Of a stretch of 64,000 nucleotides of DNA, positions 50,401 to 63,200 are shown one piece after another. This DNA is from Echiichthys vipera (lineage: Eukaryota > Chordata > Actinopteri > Perciformes > Trachinidae), in NCBI GenBank assembly GCA_963691815.1, contig OY829657.1, positions 15,342,880 to 15,406,879 of the forward strand, given 5' to 3'. The number at the start of each line of letters is the position of its first letter. Positions within the stretch are counted from its first letter, which is position 1. Both the position numbers and the translations under genes were made by a program. The notes below the pieces were generated by a model. That model worked only from the letters and a program-made list of their open reading frames with translations. It had not been told where the DNA came from and did no database searches.

Positions 50401-51176
50401 GTGGCGCAAACACTGACAACCCCAGTAACCATTCTCCTGATAACCCATGTGTGTATCAGCTTTGTGCATTGTTAGAAATCATTAAATGTGTCAGCCATAA
50501 GAGAATTTTACTTCATAAACTGTTAACTGACAGAAGACTATCAATAATCCTTAAAGGAATAATTCACAATTTGGGGAAATATGCTTATTTACTTTAGCTT
50601 AACTAACCTATTAGCCAAACTTACATGAGCTAAGCTAATTGGCTACCAGCTCAAGCTTCACATCTGCCGTACAGATGTGAGGGTGGTATCAATTTAGGAC
50701 TCCTGTTTGCATACTCACCATTCCACCTTGTTATAGTGCATAGTAACTTGAAAGTTGAGTTGTTTCTAACACTACACTCTTCCCTACAGCCATGAAGAAT
50801 AACTCGGATAAGAAGTTCTCCTATCAGCAGCTCCCTGTGTCTTTGAAGCTCATATACACCGTTCTGCAGGTACTTGTGTATGAAAAATGAGGCACACATC
50901 GACCGGAGGCATTTAAGACTGTTTTCTATGATTTATTTGAGTGAGAGACATCTCTTCTGTATTCAGGAAATGTCCAAGTTTGATGAGCCTGACATCTTGT
51001 TCAACATGCTGAACTGTCTGAGGATCCTGTGTCTCCATGGAGAGTGTTTATACCTTGCCCGCAAGGATCACCCCCAGTTTCTGGCCTACATCCAGGAAAA
51101 GATGCTCATCCCGAGGTATGTGCTGATATGTCATTTTAATCAAAATGGCTGTATTTAACCAACTGTTTGACAGCAA

Positions 51177-51210
<34 letters not shown>

Positions 51211-54200
51211 TAATTTGGTGTTGTTTCAGTCTGTGGTCCATGTTGAAGTCAGAGTTTTGCCAGCTGGCCTCCCTGGCTGTGCCTCAGCTTCTCCATGCCC
51301 TGTCTCTGTCGCATGGGGCAGACATCTTTTGGAACCTCATCAACACAAACTTCAACAGCAAAGACTGGAAAATACGATTCGAAGCAGGTGAGGGATGGGC
51401 TTATGGCGTAAAATTACATACATTGTGTATGCGATGTCTGCATTTTCCTCTCAAGGTGGTTATATACAGCATACAACCTTATATGCAAATATCAACACCT
51501 ATTTATTCTTTTTATTTTGCAAGCAAAGTGGTTGTGTATGAAGACCCACAGCCTGCCTTTATAATATTCTACCTAAACCGCTGCCTGCCCACATCTCCTC
51601 TTTCTGTTGTCATGGTTACCGTGTGGCTCAAACAGGCAGCAAAGAGGAATTGTGGGATTAATATATTTTTTCTCGCCGTGTGATTGGCAGAGAGGAGCTG
51701 GATGACCTTGAGACACAGGCAGAGGACGTCTGACTCAATGTATGAATATAAGGAAACGGGAGAACAATTGAACTGAAATAGCCCCTAAGCAGGCGTAAAG
51801 CTGATTTTGTAAATAAATACCCTAGAAAATGAAAGAATATATTCAATTATTCATTCTTTCCACCTAGTAAGATTATGCATCATGATGAAAGGTTCAGATG
51901 ATTATATTCTATATTGTGAACACAGGCTTTGTGGCGCTGCGCTGCTGCTGTCTTAACCCTGACACTGACACCTGCTGGTCAACACTGGGTGCTATTCGTC
52001 AGTCCAGAGTGGGTGAAAGTTTATGGGGTTCAGAAGAAAGTGTTTATTTTTAGATTTTAATCTAAGTCATGATAAATAACGCCAACACTTACTGTAAGGA
52101 TCTTTTATTTCTTTATTTTTTTAAATGACTCAATGCATTCTTATTTAATTCTGCACACGGTTGATGTTGGACACTGTGTATGTGAATGTAATCTTACGGA
52201 CACAATAACATATGAGCATTGTATTTTAAAAACTGTATTTTACATTTACACATATACAATAGTTGACCATTGAGACTTTATAGTTTTCCTTCTAAATTCT
52301 GCATATCACAGATGCATAGATCATATATAAACAGGTTTAAAGTAGATTTTATATTATTTTTCACAAGTTAAATACATAATTTACAGTTCTTTAAAAAACT
52401 AGATTCATATTGATACACCCATACATTATGTGAAGACTAATGTGATGACTTGTAAAGAATAGTTAAGTAATACATTAACTTAAATTCATCAATGACCTCA
52501 TAACTGGGTCTGTTTTTCATATCTCGGTAATTGTGGCTGGACCTGTGGCAGCTCAGTTGTCTCTACTTATTGTGTAATCCGTCTATGTTGCTGATGATGT
52601 TCCCGTTCCCTCTGTATTCTCATAAAAACTCTTCACTCTCCCCTCTCCCCCTCCCAGTGGAGAAGGTAGCAGTGCTGTGTCGGTTCCTAGACATCGGTGC
52701 TGTGACGAAAAACCACTTGCTGAAGTATTCCCTGGCCCACGCTTTCTGCTGCTTCCTGGCCTCTGTGGAGGACGTCAACCCAGCTGTGGCCACCCGGGCC
52801 AGACTGCTGCTGGACACCATCAAGAGGCCGGCCCTGCAGGTGACCCTGCTGCACCCTGTTTAGTTCATGTAGCTGCCAAAAATCCCATCTTGCTTTGTAT
52901 TTACATGTGTGTTGTTGTTTCTTACAAAGGGATTATGCCTGTGCCTGGATTTCCAGTTTGACACTGTTGTGAGAGATAGGCCCATAATTCTCAGCAAGCT
53001 CCTGCTGCTGCACTTCCTGAAGAAAGACGTCCCTGCGCTGAGCTGGGAGTTCTTTGTGAACCGCTTTGAAACATTATCTCTGGAGGCTCAGTTACACCTT
53101 GACTGCAACAAGGAGTTCCCTTTCCCCACTAGTACGTAGCTGCTATATCCCCATTCAGAGCTTTTACAGCTGCTCCACCCACTCTGAAAGTTTCTGGACA
53201 GAATATTTATTGTAACAATAAAAGCTTAACACTGCTCCAAATCATAACCCATCTTTTGACAGCCATCACAGCCGTACGAACCAATGTTGCCAACCTCAGT
53301 GATGCAGCAATGTGGAAGATACGGCGGGCCCGCTTTGCCAGGAATCAGCAGAAGACCGTGCGGTCCCTCCGTGACAGTGTGAAGGGAGACCCAACAGAGT
53401 CTAAACGGGCATTTTCCCTCCCTGAGTCACTGAGCAACCGAATTCGTGAGTAGCACAGATCAGTCCGTCCGTCGCTTTGAATTTGAACCTGTATTACTTT
53501 CATTCAGTCTGTGGTCGAACAGTGTTTGCAAATACCCTCTGAGACTTTGGGTTCTTGTTTGACTTAACATTACAGATACAATCCTTGACTGTATCTTCCT
53601 AATATGTAGAGAAGCACCTGATACTATCTGCATTTTCCTAATGTGGGGTTCACGGGGCATTTTCTACACCTTGTGGGTGAAACCAAAAGCTTATTTATTT
53701 GCAAATACTATCTGACCAAAGTTCAACCATTCTCCTAATGTTTCTCTCCTCACTCATTTGTTGAATGTCTAAACACGACACTACTTTATTTAATAAAGGA
53801 AGAACCTTTTGGGAGATGCTTCTTGTGTCGGGTTTAAACATTGATTTGACATTTGTGATGATAGCTCTAATTCTTGACATTCTTAAACCTTTTTGAGGCC
53901 ATATAGTGTGATTTTTATGTTCATTTATGTGTTTGTGTGTGCACATGTGCTGGGTGATGACAAAACTCAGACATGTGTCCTGTACTGTCATCCCTGTATG
54001 TTCTCCTAAATTGCGTTCTTGTGGTTTGGTCCATGTGGTTTTTAGCTCTAAGGCTTACGAGGCAAGAGCACTCTGCCCCGACACTGGGAGATATGATAGA
54101 GAAAGTCCTGCCAGGTAAATAACAACCTAAATATGAAACATTTTTCTTTATTGGCACATCATATTTGAGGAAATTGCAGTATGATTATTAATAAAGCTAA

Positions 54201-57200
54201 CTAAATATGCTAAAATATGAAAAAGCAATGTTTGCTCTGGTGTGACAGTCATTGTTTTTTCGTCCTTCACTAATTCTGACACTAAAAATAATTAAAAACA
54301 TCACTCTTATTAACAGCTAGCTGGTTATTCTTTTTTTCGTTCACATATTCCATAAACACACTGGACTGATGTATGTGTATTGCATGATGCTGTCTTCACC
54401 TGTCCTGACAGAGAAGTGGACAGGATGAGTTGACCCCCCCAACCTCTGTATTGTTACCCCCCCGGTCCTGCACCCTTCCCTCTCTCCATCTTCTCCTCTG
54501 TCTGCAGCGCGTTTCCTCCCGCACTTTAACCCTGACGCTTCAGCCCCTCTTGTAGGCCAGACCCCGTCTCCCGAGGACGACACCGTCATCAGAGACCTGC
54601 TTCCTGAGGACTCCGGCATCGACCACCAGACAGTTCACCAGCTCATCATGGTGCTCATGAAATTTATGGCGAAAGACAAGAGCAGCGCCGAGGCCGACAT
54701 CGGCAGTGCCAAGGCTTTCAACACAGTGAAGCGTCACCTGTACGTGCTGCTGGGCTATGACCAACAGGAGGGCTGCTTTATGATTGCACCTCAGAAGATG
54801 CGCACCTCTACCTGCTTCAACGCCTTCATCGCCGGCATTGCACAAGTGACTGACATATAATCTACTATCACCTTTTTATGGTATTCTGTGACTGCAGCTA
54901 GAGTTTAACTGGTATATTTAGTAGCAAATTGTGAAGAATATGACAGTATTACATAAATTCAGACTGTTGTTTCTTCCAGGTGATGGACTACAATATTGGT
55001 TTGGGGAAGCAGCTGCTCCCCCTGGTGGTCCAGGTGTTGAAGTACTGCACATGTCCCCAACTAAGACACTATTTCCAGCAGCCGCCTCGATGCTCTCTCT
55101 GGGCCTTGAGGCCACACATCAGACAGATGTGGCTCAAAGCCCTGTTAGTTATACTTTACAAGGTACGCTCTTTAATATATTTTTTAAGTGGTTGGATTGA
55201 AAAAAATTGCTAAATCTTGCTGTTCTATATTTTCTTTATAATTTATGACATACAGTATGAATGACAAAGAGAATAACATAAGCTTCTTATATTTTTCTAT
55301 GCACCACAGTACCCTTACAGAGACATGGACGGGAGTAAAGTGGTCCTCCATCTGATTCACATCACCATCAACACACTGAACGCCCAGTATCACAGCTGTC
55401 GTCCCCACGCTACAGCAGGACCACTCTACAGCGACAACTCTAACATGAGCCGCTACAGCGAGAAAGAAAAAGGTGAAGCAAAATAAAAGATGTTGTTTAT
55501 CTCAACACCAGACTTGCTCTGCTGAGCTATTTCTTTTATCACGGATTTTAGATGTAACACGTTTTTTTTTAAAGAAGGATACAATTTATGACTTCAAATT
55601 TGGACAGCATTTTACAAGATATTTTTTGTTTGCTATATCGTGTTGAGTATAACGTCTTCTCAGTGAATGCCTCTTCCTATGGCTATTTGTTTGCCTCTTA
55701 AATGCAGTACTGATGTTAATCTATTCTCCAACTTAGAAGAGGACAGTGTATTTGATGAGTCAGACGTCCATGACACGCCGACTGGTGCTGCTAACAAGGA
55801 GTCCCAAACCTTTTTTGCCCGCCTTAAGAGGATTGGTGGCAGCAAGTCTGTGAAGTACCAGCCGGTAGAGCTGAATGCCAAGAAAAGTAAGAAGCAGAGG
55901 CTTTCAGAATCAAATGTAGTATAACTGCAAAACATATTTTTGAAATTGCAGGAGAGTCTCACTTTCACAGGGATTCAGTGTAATTCTCCTTTTGTGTATC
56001 AGGTGAAATTGAGCTGTCGGAGTACCGTGAAGCCAGCGCCCTTCAGGACAGCATTCTGCACTGTGTGAGGGAGGAGAGCACCAGGAAGAAGCGGCTGCAG
56101 GCCATGCACAAGCAGAAATCCCTGGACATTTCCAACACTGACTCTATTCTCTTCAATCTGGATGAACACCGACGTAAATCCTGCATTGATCGCTGTGACA
56201 TGCAGGCGCCCCCTGTGGTCCTGCCCCAAGCCACGTCCCATGGCAGGCATCATGGCAAAGGATCCTCCGATGACTCTTCGGTTCGGGTGGAAGGCAGTGA
56301 AGCTGTGGACCGGCGAGGTTCGAAGCCTGTCATCCCAGAGGTCCGCCTCAGCTGCATGGAGACCTTTGAGGACAAGTTGGACCTGAGTTCCCTTGGAGGA
56401 TCAGCTCAGGGCAAGGAGGACCAAGACCTCATCGACCTCTCCTCTGACTGCACCTCCATTCCAGAAAAACACTCACTGCTCTCCATGTCTGACAGCGACT
56501 CCCTGGTGTTTGAACCGCTGCCTCCTCTGAGGATCGTAGAGAGCGATGAGGAGTTCGACCTGAATACCATCATTGCCTCCAAGTTCAACGGGAGTCCAAA
56601 GTTCTCTTCTTCCCCTGCTAACAGCAAGACTTTGCGACTGTCTCCTGTGGTTCAAGTGAGTGTAGAGGACTGTTCTAGTGACAAGAAGACCCCAGACCAG
56701 CTGGCGGGAGAGGGAGGCTCAGAGCAACTGTTTTTGGTAAAGAAGCCAAACCGCATGACTCCCAGCGCCTCTCTAGATCTTCCCGACCGACTGGAACATG
56801 TCTGCCATGACAGCCCCATGACCCTGAAGCAAAAGAGAGACCTGCTGAGGAAGACCCCACATGTCCCGGACACCTCACTAGATGACATGTGTGATGATCT
56901 TAAGACAGGGATGGGACTGGGGACAAGTCCCTCTGGTAGGACCATCTTCTTGGACATCCCAGAAGACAAAACAGAGCCTCTTTCCTCACCAGAAAAAAGC
57001 AAGAGTGACAGTAACGACGAAGAAGAAGAGGACGGGGATGACGAAGAGGACGACGACATGGGGGATGAAGCGGACAGCGACCAAAAAGCCGACAACGCGG
57101 ATGACAATGACGAGGCAGAGTTTAAAATCCAGATTGTTCCCCGACAACGGAAGCAGAGGAAGATAGCTGTCAGCGCCATCCAGAGGGAATACCTGGACAT

Positions 57201-60200
57201 CACGTTCAATATGTTCGACAAGCTGGGTGGTGAGCAGACCACAGAAACCGGTAAGAAGGCAGGATGGATAAAGATAGTTCCTTCTTTCCCAGTGTGCTGG
57301 TCAGGTGCTGTGAAATTTGTTTCATGATGATGTTTTAAGGTGACGGCTAAGATTTGAGGAAGCTTATGCAATACCTTTAAATAGCAAAATACTCACTTCT
57401 GTAACAGTGTGGTCGAAACTGTGTATTTCAAACATTTAAACTACAATCATTTAACCAAACAATCACCGAACTTAAATGACTATACAGTTTTAGCAGGTTT
57501 ATTATAAATGGTCTATACTCAAGGTACAGTTAACCATTTTGCAAACCATGCTGATTGTGTTTGAGAAATCCTTTTTCCATGGTTACAGGCACGCAGTGGT
57601 TTCCATTTCAGAACAATATGGAAATCAATTACCAGACTGTGAAAACTTTTGTTAAATCACTTACAGATCACCTTACTGCCGCACTCGAGACTTAATCACT
57701 GACCTCCTCACAGTTTATGTTCCTAACAGATCCCTCTGTGCCACTCACTCTCTAACATCAACAGTTCCTCGACCCAGGACTAAAGCCTACACTAATGCTG
57801 CGTTTAGTTCTTTAGCTTTGATCGTCGTACCTCACCCACAGTTGTGTATTTACTATTAATTTGTAGTTCTCTTTCATTTTTCCCTTTGACAAACCTGCCT
57901 TTGCGCTTTAATTTCCTGTGTGCTTTATACACAGAGTTTTATTATTATTTTATTATTATCAAAGTAACACTTTGAATATGAGGTCATGTAGTCGTGTGCA
58001 CACCTTTATCATCAATCTGCATTTTAATTACATTACTGCATAATGATGGACAGCCCAATTTAAGTCTGGCATGCTGGGAAAAAAATCTAAAACTGATAGT
58101 ATACATTCAATAATGCACAGCGTAAATGTAAAGGACATATGATTTGTAGTATAGAGGTGAATGTATTGCTTATATCGTTGTTCTCTGAAACATGTAAGCT
58201 GCCTCAAATCTATATTTAAGTAACCTCTCCAGCTGTGTGGTGTCCTGCTGTGTGTTTCTATGTATGTGTTCACTCTTCCTCTCATACTAACGCTTTAGAG
58301 GTTTTTCAGCACACATCAGAAGCTGTATAAAGCCTAAAAGAAGTAGAAGAGCAAGACCAAAGATAAACCACAAACTGGTGGTGTCGAAAACAAAACACTA
58401 AACTTCACAAAAAAAAACCCATTAAATTAGTACTAAATAAACCTTAACAATATCCTGATGGTAGTGCTTATTACTATTGAATGTCCATATCTTAGCAGGT
58501 TTTTTTTTATTGGCATAAAATGGCATATATTCTGATGCCTATGCCCCGTCCATTATTTACCCATATTGCCTTGCAGATCACAAAGTTCTGTCTACATTGG
58601 AAAAGCCACGAGAATCTGCCTCAGCCCCAACCCTCGAAGCTGCTATGCCTGAAACAAGCCACCGCTCTTCAGTATCAAGTAGGATCCAAATACTTTGCTT
58701 CTTAGTGTCCTTATGAACCTCAATAAATCTGAATGTCGTGGTGCCATCATGAGGGCCTCAATTGATCAGTTTTAAATTGTTTGTGTGCTGTCTCACGAAA
58801 AAGACTTTCTTTTTGCAAATTTTCTTTATATTGGAGCTGGAAATATGGGATAATATCACATTATTTTACTTGACATCTTATCATAAAGCCATTAAATACG
58901 TTTTATAAATAATTTTTAAAATTAGTTTCACTCCAAAGTATTGTCATACTAATAGCTCCTCAAACTTAACGCATCGCATTAATCGTCTTGTGTCTTACCT
59001 ATTTCCATGTAACAACACACACTTGTTGGTATTGCTCATACGGTCTTAGCAGGTACTTCACCCCAGGTGTTGTTTTCTGTGTCTGACCTTTAGCTCAGTA
59101 CCGTCAGGCTAAGCGAGGCTCTCTGGGAGCTCTGACCATGAGCCAGCTAATGAAGAGACAGCTGGAACACCAATCCAGTGCGCCACACAACATCAGCACC
59201 TGGGACACGGGTCAGTCACGTTAGACTTTTTCGTTATGACCCCTTGAGATAGATGGACATACACTATTAACACATGTAAGAAAATAAAAGAAACAAAAAT
59301 AAAGTAAGCCAACATGTTATTCCACACTGACCATTTAGCATCTAATTGAATCTTGAAAAGCATTCTGTTCTTTTATTTCATCACTGATTGTCTTCCTTTG
59401 TAGGTCCCACAAAGACCAGTCTGCTCTCTGCACCAAGCACGGTCAGCATGTTTGTTCCTGCACCCGAGGAGTTCATTGATGAGCAGCCTACCACGATGTC
59501 TGACAGGTGAATGAATCAATCAGCAGCTATTCCTGTGCTGAAACAGGTCATCTTAACGCTTTAACCCGTCCTGCTTTAATTCTATGCAATGTCCCAGGTG
59601 TAGGGACTGTGCAGCTGTGCTGGAGGAATACGATGAGGAGACTCTTGGCCTTGCTGTGGTCGTTCTGTCCATGTTCATCCACCTCAGCCCTGATTTGGCT
59701 GCACCGATGCTTCTTGACATCATGCAGTCTGTGGGCAGGTACAGCCACTCCTGCAATCCACATCCACACAGCACTTCATCGTTATAATGAAGTTTCATAA
59801 CTCACCCTCAGAACTCATGCATAATTCATCCCCCCGAGTCCTAATCCGCTGCTTTAACTTCTTTCAGGTTGGCATCTAGTGCCAATTTTTCCGGACAAGC
59901 TGAGAGGTATGAGACATTAAAGCCGTCACACCAGTGTTCACTGCGCTTATGGCTGAGTTTAATAATAGATGTGAAGTGTGACCGCCTGTCAAACGCAACC
60001 TTTCTCCCTGTGATGTTGTGCAGTATGTTGATCCCAGGGAATGTAGCAGGTGTAGCCAAGCAGTTCCTCCGCTGTATGTTTCATCAGCTGGCTCCTAATG
60101 GCATCTTGCCCCAACTCTTCCAGAGTAACATCAAAGGTCTGTTCATACCACTGACTACTCAACTCAAAAAATCCATCAAATGTACCTGCACTATTTTCGT

Positions 60201-63200
60201 AGAGATTTACAGCATGTCTTAGCTTCTCATTTATGTGAGTTTTGACCTTGTTGCACTAAGTTTTACGTTTTATAACCTATAGTATCTGCATATTTTACTG
60301 CTTTACTTGCCTATCTTATCTTCTTAGCTTCCCACTGTGCACACGTCACCTTCTTCTCTTTATGTCTATCTTTATTCTTTTGCAGATGGAAGTTTTCTGC
60401 GCACACTTGCGTCTTCCCTGATAGATTTTAATGATTTGAGTTCTGTTGCTGCCCTCAACATGCTGCTCGAGGTGGGATTTTTTTTCTTTTTCTTTATGCA
60501 ATTGTGTTGAGTCATTTAACCAGCAGGAGGAGCTCTTGTCAAAGCAAATGCTTTAGTGGCTACAGCTACATGAACAGCATAAGCCTATCTAAAACAACAA
60601 ACCATGGGGGCATTCAAGACAACCTGCCTTACTCTGCACCACTGTACCAGTTTATTCTTTGTGTTAAAGCTAAATTAATGACACAGATAAGAACCCACTG
60701 ATGCATTGATGCATCCCACTGAGGCTCATCCAAGCAATCATCTGTGCTTCAGTGTCCTAAATCCCCCGCTTTTATCATGAGCATGGTGATTGATCAGGAC
60801 TGAATGATCAGTTAAATGGAAATATCTTCGCTTATAGAATTTCATTATATAACCCTGTTATGGTTTATGCCTCTGTGCCCTCCAGGGCTTAAACAACAAG
60901 AAGAGTCTGCCAGCAGGGGGCACAATGCTGCACTGCCTGGACAACATCGCCACCTTCATGGAGGCTCTCCCCATGGACTCTCCTAGCAACCTGTGGACAA
61001 CCATCTGCAACCAGTTCCAGACCTTCCTCACAAAACTGCCCTCAGTGCTTCCTCTGAAGGTAGATATCGGCTCTTCCGTTCACTTAGTCATGGTCTGATA
61101 TGGTCTAATGTGATTATGGCTGGTGGAAAAAGCATCTTGCAATGCCCTTGTCGGGTTCAATAGGACAGAGTCTTAGAATTGTAATTGATTTGACTCTGAC
61201 GCTTTTGACCTTGGAGGTCAAATTAGTGTACTCTAATCAATTTATTACTGCAGACAAATGTAAAGTCCAGGAATATGGCTATGCACCAAATGTTTTTTTG
61301 CAATCTGTTTGTCTCATTAGTGCCCTATGGATTCCAGTTTGAGGATAATTATTTGTCTACTGAAAATCCCAACTACAAATGCAACACGAGTAAGCCTTAA
61401 GCAGAATTTTACATACTGATTTGTCCAAATTCTTGCCGTTAAAATCTAACCCTTTCGTTTCTTTTCCCATCCTACAGAGCCTCCTGGAGCCTTTTTCTAA
61501 GCTGCTGAGCTTTGTCATCCAGTATGGCATGTTCAGTCTCTCCTACCTCGTAGAACTCTGTGGACTGTGTTACAAAGCCTTCAACAAGGTACTCTTGAGT
61601 GTGTTTACTTATCATCATTTTGTATAAACACAGTTTCATATACAGGAATAAAGCCTGTGGTGACACCCCATATTTATACAGTCTTCAAAGAGTTAAACCT
61701 TTTAAACTAATCTGCAGTGTTAAAATGTTGAGCTCCTGTTTGCAGGCCTCTCGCCCATCACTCTTTTGGTGCTACACCTACTTCCCTGATTCTTCAGTTA
61801 GCCAGAAATGTGGCCATGTGTCACAGATGATTAAGTAGGCAATCAGCTAGTATTGATTAACATGATTAGTTGGTGTGCTAGGGCCGACGGTGTGTTTCTG
61901 AGTGGCTGTCTCAGACAGAGATGGAGCCAGGGCTGTCTGCACTGTTGGGGCCAGATAGATCCTCAGTACTCCACCACTGTCAGTGGTGCATGCTTTATGT
62001 CTCCTGCAGTATTGATTTTCTACACCCGCTTTAATTCCTCACCATATAATATCCGCTGTTCAAAACCCAGAGTCACTATGAGCAATTGCTTTTGGAACCT
62101 GTCCGGGGCAGTTGTTTTATGGAGAGGTGAAGTTTCTGGGAAGCGTGGTTACGTTATCTTTGGAGGTCAGGTTTTTAAGGACACAAAGTCAGGTTCTCTA
62201 GACCTAGTAAAGTTTATTACACCATGCACCGTTTGTCACAGCAGCCACATTGCACTATACGGCAAATGTGACTGGGCCCTCTAGCTTAAGTACAGCTAAA
62301 GATTTGCTATTTACCAAACAGACATGCTCTATTAACTTTTAATTATGAGAGTGCCGCGTACAGGTATGCACATTAACAAAGCACACAAGGAGAGTAAGAA
62401 GCAGCTCTGCATTCTCTAAAAGCAGAGGAGCATGTGCCTGTGCCTAACATAAGCAAACATGACTGCATAGAGAAAGAGAGAGGCAAAGTGAAAGCCAGAA
62501 GATGACAGTGTGGTTTGTAAACAGGCAGCTGGGCTTTGTGTGGAAGGGATGAACAAAGAGAGCAGCCTGTCCTCAGGGAGGGAGAAGGCAGCCTGACAGC
62601 CTCATCTGAGCTGCCTGGGACTCTGGGAGGAGAGATCTGGACTGGCCTAAATCTACTCCTCAGCTTCACTATTCTCTGTCTATTCTCTGTCTCCCTGCCT
62701 CCCCTTCCTCCCCTCTCACTGCCTGTCCCTCCCACCTCTATTCAGACTACAGAGTTTATGCTCCCCTCGCAGCATGAGTAAGGGAGAGTGATAATAGAAA
62801 AAGGCAGTCTTGCTGCATCAGTACATTTACTCCACTCTCTATCTCCTCACATCCAGGAGAGAGATAAGTTCTACATGTCCCGCATTGTGGTCTTAGAGCT
62901 TCTGCAGGCTCTCAAGTTCAAGTCTCCTCTGCCTGACACAAACTTGTTACTGCTGGTCCAGGTAAACATGCACTTTTATGCACTACAGTTTACAAGAACC
63001 AAATAAATCACAGTGTTTCATCCTGAATACAAATCTAAAAACCTGTTGTGGAATTTCTCAGTTTGTTTGTGCAGATATCGGTACACGGCTAGCAGAATCC
63101 ACTATCATCCAAAAGCACATGATCTTGACGCTGCCGGGGGTAAGACTTTAGTCGATGTGTGTTTGGATCTTATTAGATTCAGCCTCATAAAACAGCGGGA

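Noticed and set aside
56652..57371. 239-codon minus-strand frame
   Set aside because: Antisense of unc79 exon 32; its poly-Ser run is the complement of the acidic GAC/GAA/GAG codons.
61142..61342. Frame with SLRIVIDL, resembling the missing mammalian unc79 segment (SLRIMICL)
   Set aside because: Similarity covers only a few residues, the surrounding residues do not match, and no donor keeps the frame into exon 41.
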